The notes: a model not told the origin generated them from the letters alone. Positions 31,234-41,224 are shown, counted from the first letter of the stretch. The stretch: DNA of 64,000 nucleotides from Nocardia arthritidis (GCF_011801145.1 NZ_CP046172.1:9672001-9736000); one strand, 5' to 3'. Numbers and translations: made by a program.

Positions 31234-32988
31234 ATGGCCGACAAGCACATGGTCCGCAATGGCGAGGTCGAGCTCGCGGTATTCGAGGAGGGCAATCCGG
31301 ACGGTCCGACAGTGCTGCTATTGCACGGCTGGCCGGATACCCACCATCTGTGGCGCAATGTGGTGCCCGAGCTGACCGACCGTTTCCGGGTGCTGAGCGT
31401 GGATAACCGCGGACACGGCGAATCATCGAATCCCACTGGCACAGCGGCGATCTCGGTGGACAATTTGGCGGCCGACTATATCGCGGTGATCGAGCGACTC
31501 GGCAACGGCCGCCCAGTGCACGTGCTGGCGCACGACTGGGGCAGCGTCGCGATGTGGGAGGTGGTGTGCCGACCCGACGCCGACCGCCTTGTCGCGTCGT
31601 TCACCTCGGTATCCGGACCGAGCCTGGCGCACGTCGCCCGCTGGGCGCGCGGTCGGCTCTCCCGGCCGACCCCACGCAATCTCGCGTTGCCGCTGGCGCA
31701 GCTCGGGTCGTTCGCCTATTCGATTCCGTTCTCGCTGCCGGTGTTGCCGAAGGCCGTCATCAAGCTGGGTATGAACGAAACCCGCTGGCGCAGTATGCTT
31801 TCCGCCGCCGAAGGGGCGCCGCCGGAGCGGATCCACCTGGCCCCGAGCTTCAAGGAGGATATGGCGAGCGGGCTGCGGATCTATCGATCCACCTTGGCGG
31901 CGAACCCGCTGCGGGCCCGCGACGCGTTCACCACCGTGCCGGTGCAGATCATCGTGGGCACCCGGGATCCCGCGGTGCGGCAATCGAGTTACGCCGACGA
32001 GACCCGCTGGGCGGACAAGGTATGGCTGCGCGTGGTGAAAGGCGGCCACTGGCTGCCCTTCTCACATCCGGGGTTGCTCGCCTCCGCCACGATCGAACTG
32101 ATCGACGCGACAAGCGCTGCGCCACAGTCACGTACGCTGCGCCGAGCGCGAATGGGCGTACGGCGCGGGCCATTTCAGGATCAACTGGTGGTGATCACCG
32201 GCGGCGGCAGCGGAATCGGGCGCGCCACCGCGCTGGCCTTCGCGCGAGAGGGCGCGGAAATCGTGGTCTCGGATATCGACCCGATCGCGGCGGAGGCGAC
32301 CGTCGCGCTGATCGCCCAGGCGGGCGGCGCGGGACATGCCTATGAACTCGACGTCGCCGACGATACGGCGATGCGCAAACATGCCGAGGACGTCATCGGT
32401 GCGCACGGCGTGCCCGATGTGCTGATCAACAACGCGGGCGTCGGGCAGGCAGGCCGATTCCTCGACACCGAACCGGAGGACTTCGACCGGGTGCTGAACG
32501 TCAACCTGCGCGGCGTGGTCAACGGCTGCCGCGCCTTCGCGGGCCCGATGGCCGAACGCGGGATAGGCGGGCACATCGTGAACCTGTCGAGCATGGCCGG
32601 ATATACGCCGCAGCAGGGATTCAGCGCGTATGCGACGAGTAAGGCCGCGGTTCTGATGTTCTCCGATTGTCTGCGGGCCGAATTGGCCGGAAGCGGAATC
32701 GGGGTGAGCACCATCTGTCCCGGCATCGTGCACACCAATATCGTTCGCACCACCCGGATTTCGGGCATCTCCGCGGCAGAGGAGGCACGCAAGCAACAGT
32801 TCTACGACCGGCTCTACCGATTGCGCGGATACGGTCCGGACAAGGTGGCGAAGCAGATCGTGCGGGCGGTGCGGAAGAACAAATCGGTGGTCCCGGTGAC
32901 ACCGGAGGCGCGGGCGCAGTACGTCTTCGGGCGCCTCGCGCCCGGCGTCGTCCGCTTCGCCGCCGCGCACGGCCGGCTCATCCGGTAA
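31234..32988 (+). CDS. ephD: EphD-like alpha/beta hydrolase fused to short-chain dehydrogenase
   Basis: A 584-residue protein with GGAG upstream of ATG 31234. Residues 1-290 are an alpha/beta hydrolase of the epoxide hydrolase type (LLLHGWPDTHHLWRNVVP; nucleophile Asp in VLAHDWGSVAMWE; late His in KGGHWLPFSHPG). Residues 310-584 are a classical SDR (VVITGGGSGIGRATALA; NNAGVG; catalytic YATSK with Ser/Tyr/Lys; CPGIVHT). The same fusion is known as EphD in mycobacteria, where it has been linked to mycolic-acid composition. Function here is inferred by architecture. Confidence 0.82.
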   Translation: MADKHMVRNGEVELAVFEEGNPDGPTVLLLHGWPDTHHLWRNVVPELTDRFRVLSVDNRGHGESSNPTGTAAISVDNLAADYIAVIERLGNGRPVHVLAHDWGSVAMWEVVCRPDADRLVASFTSVSGPSLAHVARWARGRLSRPTPRNLALPLAQLGSFAYSIPFSLPVLPKAVIKLGMNETRWRSMLSAAEGAPPERIHLAPSFKEDMASGLRIYRSTLAANPLRARDAFTTVPVQIIVGTRDPAVRQSSYADETRWADKVWLRVVKGGHWLPFSHPGLLASATIELIDATSAAPQSRTLRRARMGVRRGPFQDQLVVITGGGSGIGRATALAFAREGAEIVVSDIDPIAAEATVALIAQAGGAGHAYELDVADDTAMRKHAEDVIGAHGVPDVLINNAGVGQAGRFLDTEPEDFDRVLNVNLRGVVNGCRAFAGPMAERGIGGHIVNLSSMAGYTPQQGFSAYATSKAAVLMFSDCLRAELAGSGIGVSTICPGIVHTNIVRTTRISGISAAEEARKQQFYDRLYRLRGYGPDKVAKQIVRAVRKNKSVVPVTPEARAQYVFGRLAPGVVRFAAAHGRLIR

Positions 32989-33044
32989 GCGATCCCGTTG
33001 CGGGAGATGACATCCCAGCGTTGGGAACGCCCTACGTTGATGGT

Positions 33045-33200
33045 GTGAACGCGCCCCGTCTCGTGAAAACGTTGGTGGATGTGATCCGCGGATTCGTGAT
33101 CGGGCTGCGCTACGGCCATTCGGGCCTGACAGCGGGCACCTGGGCGGAACACGACGCGGCGGCATACGATCGTCGATCGAATACCGCCGCCCGCCGATGA
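33045..33200 (+). CDS. Small unrecognised protein
   Basis: Fifty-one residues from GTG 33045 (MNAPRLVKTLVDVIRGFV). A short hydrophobic helix is followed by RYGHSGLTAGTWAEHD and an Arg-rich end. No clear ribosome site. It lies in the same direction as ephD, 56 bases downstream, and converges with fadA2, nine bases away. Codon use is like its neighbours, so it may be a real small gene. Confidence 0.4.
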   Translation: MNAPRLVKTLVDVIRGFVIGLRYGHSGLTAGTWAEHDAAAYDRRSNTAARR

Positions 33201-33209
33201 CTTCCGGAC

Positions 33210-34544
33210 TCAGCGCTCCAGGATCGCCACGACGCCCTGACCGCCCGCCGCGCAGATGGAGATCAGCGCGCGGCCGGATCCCTTCTCCGCCAACAGCTTC
33301 GCGGTCGAGGCGATGATGCGGCCGCCGGTCGCCGCGAACGGGTGACCCGCCGCGAGCGACGATCCGTTGACGTTGAGCTTGCTGCGATCGATCGAACCGA
33401 GCGCACCGTCGAGGCCGAGCCGCTCCTTGCAGTACTGGTCCGATTCCCACGCCTGCAGAGTGGCCAGCACGACCGAGGCGAACGCCTCATGGATCTCGTA
33501 GTAGTCGAAGTCCTGCAGTGTCAGGCCGTTTCGGGCGAGCAGCCGCGGCACCGCGTAGGTCGGCGCCATGAGCAGGCCGTCCGGGCCGTGTACGTAATCG
33601 ACCGCGGCGACCTCGCTGTCGACCAGATTGGCCAACACCGGCAGGTTGCGCGAGGCCGCCCATTCCTCGCTGGACAGCAGCACCGCGGAGGCGCCGTCGG
33701 TGAGCGGGGTGGAGTTGCCGGCGGTCATGGTGGCTTCACCGAGCTTCACGCCGAAAACCGGCTTGAGCGTGGAAAGCTTTTCGATGGTCGAATTCGGCCG
33801 CAGGTTGTCGTCGCGGGTCAGGCCGAGGAACGGGGTGACCAGGTCGTCGAAGAAACCGCGGTCGTATGCGGCGGCCATCCTGGTGTGTGAAAGGTAGGCC
33901 AGCTCGTCCTGCGCCTCGCGGCTGATGCCGAATTCCTTCGCGGTGATCGCGGCGTGCTCACCCATGGAAAGCCCGGTGCGCGGTTCGGCATTGCGCGGGA
34001 TCTCGATGCCGACCATGCTCGGGCGCAGCCGGCCGACCAGCTTCGCGTAATCCTTGTTGCTCTTCGCGCGATTCGCGTCGAGCATCCATTCGCGCATCGA
34101 CTCGCTGACGCCGATCGGCGCGTCGGAGGTGGTGTCGGTGCCGCCGCCGACGCCCGCCTCGATGCGGCCGAGCGCGATCGCGTCGCCGACGGTGACGATG
34201 GACTGCAGGCCGGTGCCGCAGGCCAGCTGCAGGTCGTGCGCCGGGGTGTAGGGCGAGAGGGTGCTGCCGAGCACGCTCTCGCGGATCATGCCGTGCTCGC
34301 CGACCCGCTTGAGCACCGCGCCGCCGACGACCATGCCGAGCCGCTCGCCCTGCAGCCCGAACCGGCTGACCAGGCCGTTCAGCGCGGCGGTGAACATGTC
34401 CTGGTTGGACGCGTGCGCGTACTTACCGTCCGAGCGCGCGAACGGAATCCGGTTACCGCCGACGATCGCGACCGGACGGGCGGTTTTACCGGTCTTTGCG
34501 GCGGACTTCGCCGAACGGGCTTTGGTAGTCACTCGAGTCTCCAT
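33210..34544 (-). CDS. fadA2: Acetyl-CoA C-acyltransferase (thiolase), FadA2-like
   Basis: A 444-residue protein starting METRVTTKARSAKSAAKT at ATG 34544; the longer frame upstream crosses the divergent promoter region. Thiolase features: the active-site Cys in HDLQLACGTGLQSIVT, EIHEAFASVVLATLQAW, NVNGSSLAAGHPFAATGG and the C-terminal GGQGVVAILE region with Cys in ISICAAGG. It catalyses the last thiolytic step of fatty-acid beta-oxidation or the reverse condensation. Gene order (divergent from fabG4-htdX) matches the M. tuberculosis Rv0243-Rv0242c-Rv0241c cluster, though in mycobacteria it was annotated as fadA2. The shared palindrome at 34632-34653 suggests co-regulation. Confidence 0.88.
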   Translation of the reverse strand: METRVTTKARSAKSAAKTGKTARPVAIVGGNRIPFARSDGKYAHASNQDMFTAALNGLVSRFGLQGERLGMVVGGAVLKRVGEHGMIRESVLGSTLSPYTPAHDLQLACGTGLQSIVTVGDAIALGRIEAGVGGGTDTTSDAPIGVSESMREWMLDANRAKSNKDYAKLVGRLRPSMVGIEIPRNAEPRTGLSMGEHAAITAKEFGISREAQDELAYLSHTRMAAAYDRGFFDDLVTPFLGLTRDDNLRPNSTIEKLSTLKPVFGVKLGEATMTAGNSTPLTDGASAVLLSSEEWAASRNLPVLANLVDSEVAAVDYVHGPDGLLMAPTYAVPRLLARNGLTLQDFDYYEIHEAFASVVLATLQAWESDQYCKERLGLDGALGSIDRSKLNVNGSSLAAGHPFAATGGRIIASTAKLLAEKGSGRALISICAAGGQGVVAILER

Positions 34545-34631
34545 GGTCTCGTCGATGAGGTTGTCCGGCGGCTCCGATGCCTGCGCGGATATTTCCGCAC
34601 GGATCGGCGCCCCGTCGCATTGGTTTACTTT

Positions 34632-34653
34632 AAACTTACTCTGGAGTAAGTTT
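34632..34653. promoter_or_regulatory. TetR-type operator between fadA2 and fabG4
   Basis: Perfect inverted repeat AAACTTACTC - TG - GAGTAAGTTT. It lies in the divergent promoter region. A similar sequence (CTTACCTTGGAGTAAT on the minus strand) lies upstream of the TetR gene at 38936-39535. Confidence 0.72.
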
Positions 34654-34798
34654 GTTGTCGACACCGTAGCCGCAAATGTGCGTAACAAGACTGCGCGACA
34701 AGAGCAAACGGGCGAGCCCACAAACAAAAGCGGTGCGCGGTAACTTGCGACCAAGGTCCCGTGCACGTCGTCGATCACACACAGAAAAGGTAGGAACA

Positions 34799-36157
34799 GT
34801 GGCAGCCAGCAAGAGTAAGGGTGCTCCCAACCTCTACGGATCGTTCGTACACTCCGCGCCCGGCGCATTCCTGGCGAGCAAGCTGGGACTGCCGCAGCCG
34901 GAAACCCTGCGGCGCTACGTCAAGGGCGAACCGCCGCTGCCCGGCCCCGTACTGCTCGGCGGTAAGGGCCGCGCGGCCGAGGCGGTGCGAAACCTGTTGT
35001 CCGACTACACCTTCGCCGATTCGCTGAGCTCCGGCACCAAGTACGGCGCGCTGGTATTCGACGCCACCGGCCTCGGCACCATCGACGATCTGGCGCAGCT
35101 GTTCGAATTCTTCCAGCCCGCCATGCGCAGCATCGCCGCCTCCGGCCGCGTCGTCGTCATCGGCACCACGCCAGAACTGGCCGCCAGCGTTGAGGAGCAG
35201 ATCGCCCAGCGCGCGCTGGAGGGCTTCACCCGCTCGGTCGGCAAGGAACTGCTGCGCGGCGCCACCGCACAGCTGGTGTACCTGCACCCCGCGGCGTCGA
35301 GCGCCGCCACCGGACTCGAATCGACCCTGCGCTTCCTGCTCTCGGCCAAGTCGGCGTTCGTCGACGGCCAGGTGATCCGGGTCGGCAAGGAGGACGCCAT
35401 CGCGCCCGCCGACTGGGATAAGCCGCTGGACGGCAAGGTCGCCGTGGTCACCGGTGCGGCGCGCGGCATCGGCGCGACCATCGCCGAAGTGTTCGCCCGC
35501 GACGGCGCCAAGGTGATCGTCGCCGACATCCCGGCCGCCGGCGAGGCGCTCTCGGCCACCGCGAACAAGGTCGGCGGCACCGCGCTGGCGCTGGACGTCA
35601 CCGCCCCCGACGCCGCGGAGAAGCTCGCCGAATTCGCCACCGAACGCTTCGGCGGCATCGACATCATCGTGCACAACGCGGGCATCACCAGGGACAAGCT
35701 GCTCGCCAATATGGACGAGGGCCGCTGGAACGCCGTACTCGGCGTGAATCTCGCCGCGCCGCACCGCATCACCGAGGGTTTGGTGGCGCGCGGTGCGCTG
35801 AAGGAGGGCGGCCGGGTGATCGACGTATCCTCCATCGCGGGCATCGCGGGCAACCGTGGCCAGACCAACTACGGCACGTCCAAGGCCGGCGTCATCGGCA
35901 TGGTGAACGCCGAGGCGCCGAAGCTGGCCGAAAAGGGTGTCACCATCAACGCCGTCGCCCCCGGCTTCATCGAAACCGCGATGACCGCGGCCATCCCGCT
36001 CGGCACCCGTGAGGCGGGCCGCCTGCTCAGCTCGCTGTACCAGGGCGGTCAGACCGTCGACGTGGCCGAGACCATCGCGTACTTCGCCAGCCCTGCCTCG
36101 AATGCGGTGAGCGGCAACGTGGTTCGCGTCTGCGGTCAGGCACTGATCGGAGCATGA
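34799..36157 (+). CDS. fabG4: 3-oxoacyl-ACP reductase, FabG4-like high-molecular-weight type
   Basis: A 452-residue protein with GTG 34799 preceded by AGGTAGGA. Residues 1-200 form the N-terminal flavodoxin-like domain characteristic of the FabG4 class; residues 205-452 are the SDR reductase domain ([23 protein letters not shown]; catalytic triad in [29 protein letters not shown]). M. tuberculosis FabG4 (Rv0242c, about 454 residues) is NADH-dependent and uses long-chain acyl substrates. The ATGA overlap with htdX means co-translation. Role in fatty-acid elongation or beta-oxidation is inferred from the family. Confidence 0.9.
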   Translation: MAASKSKGAPNLYGSFVHSAPGAFLASKLGLPQPETLRRYVKGEPPLPGPVLLGGKGRAAEAVRNLLSDYTFADSLSSGTKYGALVFDATGLGTIDDLAQLFEFFQPAMRSIAASGRVVVIGTTPELAASVEEQIAQRALEGFTRSVGKELLRGATAQLVYLHPAASSAATGLESTLRFLLSAKSAFVDGQVIRVGKEDAIAPADWDKPLDGKVAVVTGAARGIGATIAEVFARDGAKVIVADIPAAGEALSATANKVGGTALALDVTAPDAAEKLAEFATERFGGIDIIVHNAGITRDKLLANMDEGRWNAVLGVNLAAPHRITEGLVARGALKEGGRVIDVSSIAGIAGNRGQTNYGTSKAGVIGMVNAEAPKLAEKGVTINAVAPGFIETAMTAAIPLGTREAGRLLSSLYQGGQTVDVAETIAYFASPASNAVSGNVVRVCGQALIGA

Positions 36158-37023
36158 TGACCAAGACCATCACGCTCACCGAACCGCCGAAGAACAGCGG
36201 ACTATTCGTCAAGGCCGCGCTCGGCGCGCTGCCGGTGCCGCTGCTCTCGGCGCGCAAATCCACCCTGCCCGACCGGGTCATCCGGCTCGACGGACTGAAG
36301 GTGGACCCGGATCACCTGGCCGCCTACTGCCACGCGACCGGGCTGCGGTTCGGCGACGCGCTGCCGCTGACCTTCCCGTTCATCCTCAGCTTCCCGCTGG
36401 CGATGCAGCTGGTCGTCGCGCGTGACTTCCCGTTCGCCGCGGTCGGCGCGGTGCACACGCAGAACCTGATCGAACGCAGCCGGGAGATCTCGGTCAGCGA
36501 ACCGCTGGACTTCCGCACGCACATCGAGAACCTCCGGGAGCATCCGAAGGGCCTACTGGTCGACGCCATCACCTCGGTAAGCGTTGGGCGCGAACAGGTT
36601 TGGCGTCAGGTCACCACCTTCCTGCACCAGCAGCGCACCTCGCTGTCGGATCAGCCGAAGGAGGAGCCGAAGCCGGAGGAGACGCCGCCACCGCCGATGC
36701 GAACCATCCGGGTGGACCAGAAGATGATCACCCGGTACGCCGCGGCCTCCGGCGACCACAACCCGATCCACACCTCGGCCATCGGCGCCAAGGCATTCGG
36801 CTTCCCGAAGGCCATCGCGCACGGAATGTGGTCCGCGGCCAATATTCTCGCGAACATCGAGGGCCGGATACCGGAAAAGGCAACGTACGCGGTCAAATTC
36901 GGCAAGCCGATCCTGCTGCCCTCCACCGTGAACGTCTACGCGGATCAGGTCGAAGGCGGCTGGGACCTGGCCCTGCGCAACCCGAAGAAGGGTTACCCCC
37001 ACCTCACCGCGACACTGCGCTGA
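36154..37023 (+). CDS. htdX: 3-hydroxyacyl-thioester dehydratase, HtdX-like
   Basis: A 289-residue protein with ATG 36154 overlapping the fabG4 stop. A double-hotdog architecture is visible: the N-terminal half is degenerate and the C-terminal half carries the MaoC-type dehydratase signature [19 protein letters not shown] with catalytic Asp/His, followed by [16 protein letters not shown]. HtdX hydrates and dehydrates long 3-hydroxyacyl thioesters. With fabG4 and fadA2 it makes a three-gene thiolase-reductase-dehydratase set. Confidence 0.9.
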   Translation: MMTKTITLTEPPKNSGLFVKAALGALPVPLLSARKSTLPDRVIRLDGLKVDPDHLAAYCHATGLRFGDALPLTFPFILSFPLAMQLVVARDFPFAAVGAVHTQNLIERSREISVSEPLDFRTHIENLREHPKGLLVDAITSVSVGREQVWRQVTTFLHQQRTSLSDQPKEEPKPEETPPPPMRTIRVDQKMITRYAAASGDHNPIHTSAIGAKAFGFPKAIAHGMWSAANILANIEGRIPEKATYAVKFGKPILLPSTVNVYADQVEGGWDLALRNPKKGYPHLTATLR

Positions 37024-37033
37024 GTTTCGAATA

Positions 37034-37069
37034 CGAAGGGCCGCAGCTTGATAAGGCTGCGGCCCTTCG
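37034..37069 (+). terminator. Stem-loop terminator after htdX
   Basis: CGAAGGGCCGCAGC and its perfect complement around TTGATAAG. No T run follows, so termination is likely but not certain. It lies between htdX and the convergent DUF5685 gene and could serve both. Confidence 0.6.
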
Positions 37070-37103
37070 CGCAAACCTGCCGATCCCTCCGAACCCGGCT
37101 GGA

Positions 37104-38717
37104 TCAGCAGCTACAGTCGCAGCCGCAGCAGTCGCAATCACAGCAGTCACAGCCGCTGCAGCAACTGCAGCAGTCGCAATCACAGCAGTCGTCGCACTCG
37201 CAGCGTTTCATCCAAGCCTTTTTGTGCTCGCCACTGCATGGGCGACGATGGTCGGCGCAGCATGCGTAACCGGTGCAGTACTGGCCGAGGAGCAGGCCGA
37301 TTCCCTCCAGTAGACCCGGCGGCTGGATCGGTGCGGCCACTGGCAGGTCGGGATCGGCGGTGGGCCAAACCGGCTGCTGCCCAGGGAAATTCGGCTGCTG
37401 GCCGGGAAATGTCGGCTGCTGATCGGGAGACCACGGCTGCTGCCCAGGCCCCGGCTGTGGACCAGTCCCGACCGGCTGCTGTTCAGGGGAACCCGGCCGC
37501 GAATCAGGCCGGACTGGCCGCTGACCGGGAAAACCCAGCTGCTGAATGCGGCTACTCGACTGCCGCGCAGGAAGACTCAGCTGCTGCTCGAAAGAGTCTG
37601 GCTTACGATCCGACCAAAACGGTTGCTGCCCAGGCGAATTCGGACTATCTCCCGGCTGATCTCGATGATGGGCGGTACCGCACGCGTGGGTGGAGACCGC
37701 GCCGATGCCGCGGCCCAGTCGGTGCACTACCGCGCGCAGCGGATCGAGCAACATCCAGCGAACAGTCGGAACATGCTGCAGTCCCGCGGCGGCGATGGAG
37801 CTGCGTAAGCTCGAATTCGATTGCCGCAGAAGGTCGTGCGCCTCGGGTATGGCGGTGCCGGTCGCGGCCAGCGGGTTGAAGCGGCCGCGGGCGAGGTCGG
37901 CGTCATAGTCCTCGACCGCGTCGGCCAGATGTGCGATGCGACCGAAGTGGCGGCCCGCTTCGCGCAGCGCATCCACATTCTCCGGTCGCCGCGCCAGCAC
38001 CGCGGTGTGCGCGAATAACTCCGCCGCGCACAACTGGGTCGGTGCGGTGAGTTCGTCCAGCGTCGGGATGCCGGACCGGCCGTCGCCGAGGTCGGCGATC
38101 CGATCGCGGCGCGACGGAACGTCGGCCCGGGTGCCGTCCGAAGTCGCATCGCCGTCGGACCAGGGCAGGTCGGCGTGGGTCTGCCGCTCGAGTACGCCGA
38201 TCGCGCCCGATACGGAAGCGCTTCGAGCGCGCATCGCGCGCTGCTCCAGGTGGTATTGCGAATTTATCGCCGCGATAAGCGGTTTCACGTCCAGGTCGAT
38301 CAGCGCGGCCTGCGCTCGCGCACGCTCGGCCCAGCGGTTCGATATCCGGGTCATCGGCCGCCCGGTCAGCCGCGAGGTGTCGCCGTCGTCGACGTGGTCG
38401 CGAATCTTGGCCGCCCCCAACAGCAGTGACGCGGTGGCCGCGAGCATGACACCCGGCGAACCCGGGGTGGCGACGCTGGCGCGCTGCATACCGCGCAGCG
38501 CACAGCGTCCCGCCTGCGTGCGCGACACCGGTTCCCGCAGCTGCGCCTCGGTGAGCACGCTCAACAGGATCGCGTCGGTATTGGTTGCGGCCCTGAAGGA
38601 TTGACCGTGCCCGTCGCGCAGCCCGAGACACAGTCCGCACAGATGGGCGCGCCACTGCGCCGCGTCGATTCCGTATTTCGCCGCGCCGTGCGCACACGGC
38701 CTGAGCAACCCGAACAC
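37104..38717 (-). CDS. DUF5685-family protein with Pro/Gln repeats and an extreme Cys tail
   Basis: A 537-residue protein starting MFGLLRPCAHGAAKYGID with a CGLC motif soon after. Residues 1-330 are mostly helical with the Cys pairs typical of DUF5685. Residues about 355-460 are Pro/Gln/Gly-rich imperfect repeats (PGQQP), and the last 32 residues are 18 Cys interleaved with Asp, Ser and Gly (CDCCDCDCC-type). Such a tail could bind metals or form disulfides. The start has no strong site. The function of DUF5685 is unknown to me. Confidence 0.75.
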   Translation of the reverse strand: MFGLLRPCAHGAAKYGIDAAQWRAHLCGLCLGLRDGHGQSFRAATNTDAILLSVLTEAQLREPVSRTQAGRCALRGMQRASVATPGSPGVMLAATASLLLGAAKIRDHVDDGDTSRLTGRPMTRISNRWAERARAQAALIDLDVKPLIAAINSQYHLEQRAMRARSASVSGAIGVLERQTHADLPWSDGDATSDGTRADVPSRRDRIADLGDGRSGIPTLDELTAPTQLCAAELFAHTAVLARRPENVDALREAGRHFGRIAHLADAVEDYDADLARGRFNPLAATGTAIPEAHDLLRQSNSSLRSSIAAAGLQHVPTVRWMLLDPLRAVVHRLGRGIGAVSTHACGTAHHRDQPGDSPNSPGQQPFWSDRKPDSFEQQLSLPARQSSSRIQQLGFPGQRPVRPDSRPGSPEQQPVGTGPQPGPGQQPWSPDQQPTFPGQQPNFPGQQPVWPTADPDLPVAAPIQPPGLLEGIGLLLGQYCTGYACCADHRRPCSGEHKKAWMKRCECDDCCDCDCCSCCSGCDCCDCDCCGCDCSC

Positions 38718-38935
38718 CTTCGCCCTATCCGTCCGGCGCTCACCCTTCAGCGGCCGAAGCGGCCACCGGGCCCAACACGCGCCGGAAAGCTAGCACCGGG
38801 CCGTCACGAACTCTGGCAGGCCGCCGCCGCAACGGCAAGCCGGACGCGCCGAGCCGGACTCGTACCCGATGAGCACTACCGGACAAAGCCCGACCGCAAT
38901 CCGCGCCGGACCGCAATCCCCCACGAGGCGCTCGC

Positions 38936-39535
38936 CTACTCTGCTTTTTTACGCCCCGCGAGACCACGCCAGGCCAGGTCGTCCAGCAGATCCACTGCCT
39001 CGGCGACCTCGATGCGGCCGCTGGCTACCCGGTCGGCGATGGCTTCGCCCGCACCGATCACGGCGACCGCGACGATATCGAAATTGGTGCCGGGTTCGGC
39101 GTGTTTGGCGCTGGACTCCAGCAGTTTCGCGGTGAGCTCGATGACTCGTTCGCGGGCGTTCTCGATTTCCGAGGCGAAGGCTTGCTGTCCGATCGCCTGC
39201 CGGTAGAGCACCTGCCAGGAGCGACGGTTGCTGTCGACGAAGCCGAGAAATCCCTCGAGCGCGGTGCGCACCTGCTCGTGCGGGCTGAGCAGCGGATTCC
39301 CCGCGGGCGCCACCGATTCGATGAAACGCAGACCCTCGCGCTGGATGCATGCGCGGAAAAGTTCGTCCTTGGAACCGTAGTAGAGGTAGAGCATCGGCTT
39401 GGAGATCTTCGCCTCCGCGGCGATCGCATCCATAGAAGTATCGTGGAACCCCTTGCGCGAGAACACCTCGACGGCGGCGTCGAGCATCTGTTGCTCACGA
39501 ACCGCTCGAGGAAGTCGCTTCGTTCCGCCCGCCAT
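38936..39535 (-). CDS. TetR-family transcriptional regulator
   Basis: A 199-residue protein with ATG 39535 and AGGAG four bases upstream. The N-terminal HTH reads MLDAAVEVFSRKGFHDTS and AEAKISKPMLYLYYGSKDEL; the C-terminal ligand domain is helical (LEGFLGFVDSNRRSWQVL). The orthologue in M. tuberculosis by position is Rv0238. A palindrome like the one between fadA2 and fabG4 lies 30 bases upstream, indicating autoregulation and control of that locus. The ligand is unknown; a long-chain acyl-CoA is a guess. Confidence 0.88.
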   Translation of the reverse strand: MAGGTKRLPRAVREQQMLDAAVEVFSRKGFHDTSMDAIAAEAKISKPMLYLYYGSKDELFRACIQREGLRFIESVAPAGNPLLSPHEQVRTALEGFLGFVDSNRRSWQVLYRQAIGQQAFASEIENARERVIELTAKLLESSAKHAEPGTNFDIVAVAVIGAGEAIADRVASGRIEVAEAVDLLDDLAWRGLAGRKKAE

Positions 39536-39565
39536 CACTCTCCTACCGCATGGTGAAGCTCATAT

Positions 39566-39582
39566 ATTACTCCAAGGTAAGT
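39566..39582. promoter_or_regulatory. TetR-type operator upstream of the TetR gene
   Basis: ATTACTCCAAGGTAAGT; the reverse strand reads CTTACCTTGGAGTAAT and matches the fadA2-fabG4 palindrome at nearly all core positions. Confidence 0.65.
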
Positions 39583-39785
39583 TCCGGCACGCTCATTCCG
39601 CCTCCCCGCGTCTTCAGGCCAGACTTGTGTGCCGCGAGATTTATGTTGGCGGCCAGCGGTAGATCGCTGGTCGAGTTAGCCCGTCCCCGGTGAGTTACCC
39701 ATGTTCTTGCGAAAGTCTGATGTTACGTCGAGTCAGATTCCGGTGAGCCGCATCGGCAGAAACAGTTGCTCAGCGGTGGCTCGGC

Positions 39786-40937
39786 TCAGCACTGCACAGG
39801 CGCACCCTTGAACTTCGCCATCCGCAGCACCGACGCATCGACCTGGGACATCGGAAGTTTTCCGGATTGCACCGCCTGTTCCAGCCGATCGAGCACCTTG
39901 GATACCGCATCGGTGGTGATCCACAGGGCGTTGTCGGCGCCGGCCTCCAGCGCCGCCTCCACCGCGTCCTCGATCGACATCCGATTGGTGATCGCGGCCA
40001 TACCGCCGAGATCGTCGGTGAAGATCGGGCCCTGGAACGGTGCGGCGCCGTAACCCGTTCCGTCCCGCAGCAACCGCATGGCCTGCGGGCTGATGCTGGC
40101 CGGAACGTCGGGCGTCGTCAGCCCGGGCACGTCGAGGTGGCCGACCATCACACCCGCCCCCGCCCCGACGAGCGCGCGGAACGGCACGAGATCGACCTGT
40201 TGCAGCTGATCCAGCGGCGGCGTGCGGACCGCACCCTTGTGGGAATCACCCGAACCTGAGCCGTGCCCCGGGAAATGCTTCATCACCGTGCCGACGCCGA
40301 CCTCGCGCATGGCGCGGATGTAGGCGTCGGCGTACTTCGTCACGACCGCCGGATCGTCGGAGAAGGAGCGGTCGCCGATCACCGAATCGTCGGGCTGGCT
40401 GCTCACGTCGACATCCGGGGCGAAATTCACCGTGACGCCGAGGTCCTTCAACGCGCGACCCCTGGTCAGCGTCGCCTGATAGAACTCGTCGGCGCTCATG
40501 GTCTGGGCGGTGACCCGCGCGGACGGTGCGGCGCCGATCAGATCCTTCACCCGGGAGACGCGGCCGCCCTCCTCGTCGATGGTCACGATGAGCGGCGCTT
40601 TCGCGGCGGCCTTCACGTCGACGATCTGCTTGTCGGCCAGCAGTGCACGATCGGTCCACCCGCCGACGAAGATGCCGCCGACCTGCTCGGTGCGCACCAC
40701 CCGCGTCGCGTCGGCGGCGTCGGTAACGCCGACGGTCAACAGCTGCGCCAGCTTCTGGCGAGTGGTGAACTGCGCCAAATAGTCTGCGCCACAAGCCTTT
40801 TGCGCAGCAGAGGTGGCAGGCGTCCCGGATTTCGATTCGGCGGTGCGGGTCGGTGAGGGGGCCGCGCCGGTGCCGCCGGAGCAGGAGGTCGCTACGGTGG
40901 CCAGCAGTGCGAGCAGGACGAGAGGCGTCTTCCGCAT
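39786..40937 (-). CDS. lpqI: Lipoprotein beta-N-acetylhexosaminidase, LpqI-like (GH3)
   Basis: A 383-residue protein starting MRKTPLVLLALLATVATS and a lipobox Cys at 19 (VATSC). GH3 features follow: TIDEEGGRVSRVKD, the conserved KHFPGHGSGSGDSH loop with the general acid Asp/His pair, and the nucleophile Asp in FTDDLGGMAAI. LpqI removes terminal N-acetylglucosamine from muropeptides in peptidoglycan turnover and recycling. A C-terminal Cys ends the protein. It is the neighbour of the TetR gene, as in M. tuberculosis (Rv0237). Confidence 0.9.
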   Translation of the reverse strand: MRKTPLVLLALLATVATSCSGGTGAAPSPTRTAESKSGTPATSAAQKACGADYLAQFTTRQKLAQLLTVGVTDAADATRVVRTEQVGGIFVGGWTDRALLADKQIVDVKAAAKAPLIVTIDEEGGRVSRVKDLIGAAPSARVTAQTMSADEFYQATLTRGRALKDLGVTVNFAPDVDVSSQPDDSVIGDRSFSDDPAVVTKYADAYIRAMREVGVGTVMKHFPGHGSGSGDSHKGAVRTPPLDQLQQVDLVPFRALVGAGAGVMVGHLDVPGLTTPDVPASISPQAMRLLRDGTGYGAAPFQGPIFTDDLGGMAAITNRMSIEDAVEAALEAGADNALWITTDAVSKVLDRLEQAVQSGKLPMSQVDASVLRMAKFKGAPVQC

Positions 40938-41224
40938 GGAACCACACCGTAATGCGCGGACCGCGTCGCGATGCGCGTGGGTAGGTTCGGTGATCCAATG
41001 ACCTTGCCCACCAACGGTTTACCCGTCCACCCCGATCCATATTCGTTGGCGGGACATCTGTTTCGCCAACGCCGCGGCACGCTCGGGACCGATCGTGAAA
41101 TATTAAGTTTCCGCTGGTCATCGGATTCTTTGTCGACGATTTTCCTCGCGCGGCAAGCGAGTACGCGGCACCCGTCCGGGGTACCCTGATTGGGTAGTCA
41201 TGAGACTCCCACCTGGAGGTCATC

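Noticed and set aside
32128..33450. Minus-strand frame of 440 codons under the ephD-like gene
   Set aside because: Shadow of the SDR domain, low-complexity and without recognisable motifs.
40938..41224. Plus-strand frame of 72 codons near 40971-41189
   Set aside because: No ribosome site, odd composition and no conservation cue; this is more likely the promoter region of the universal stress protein gene.
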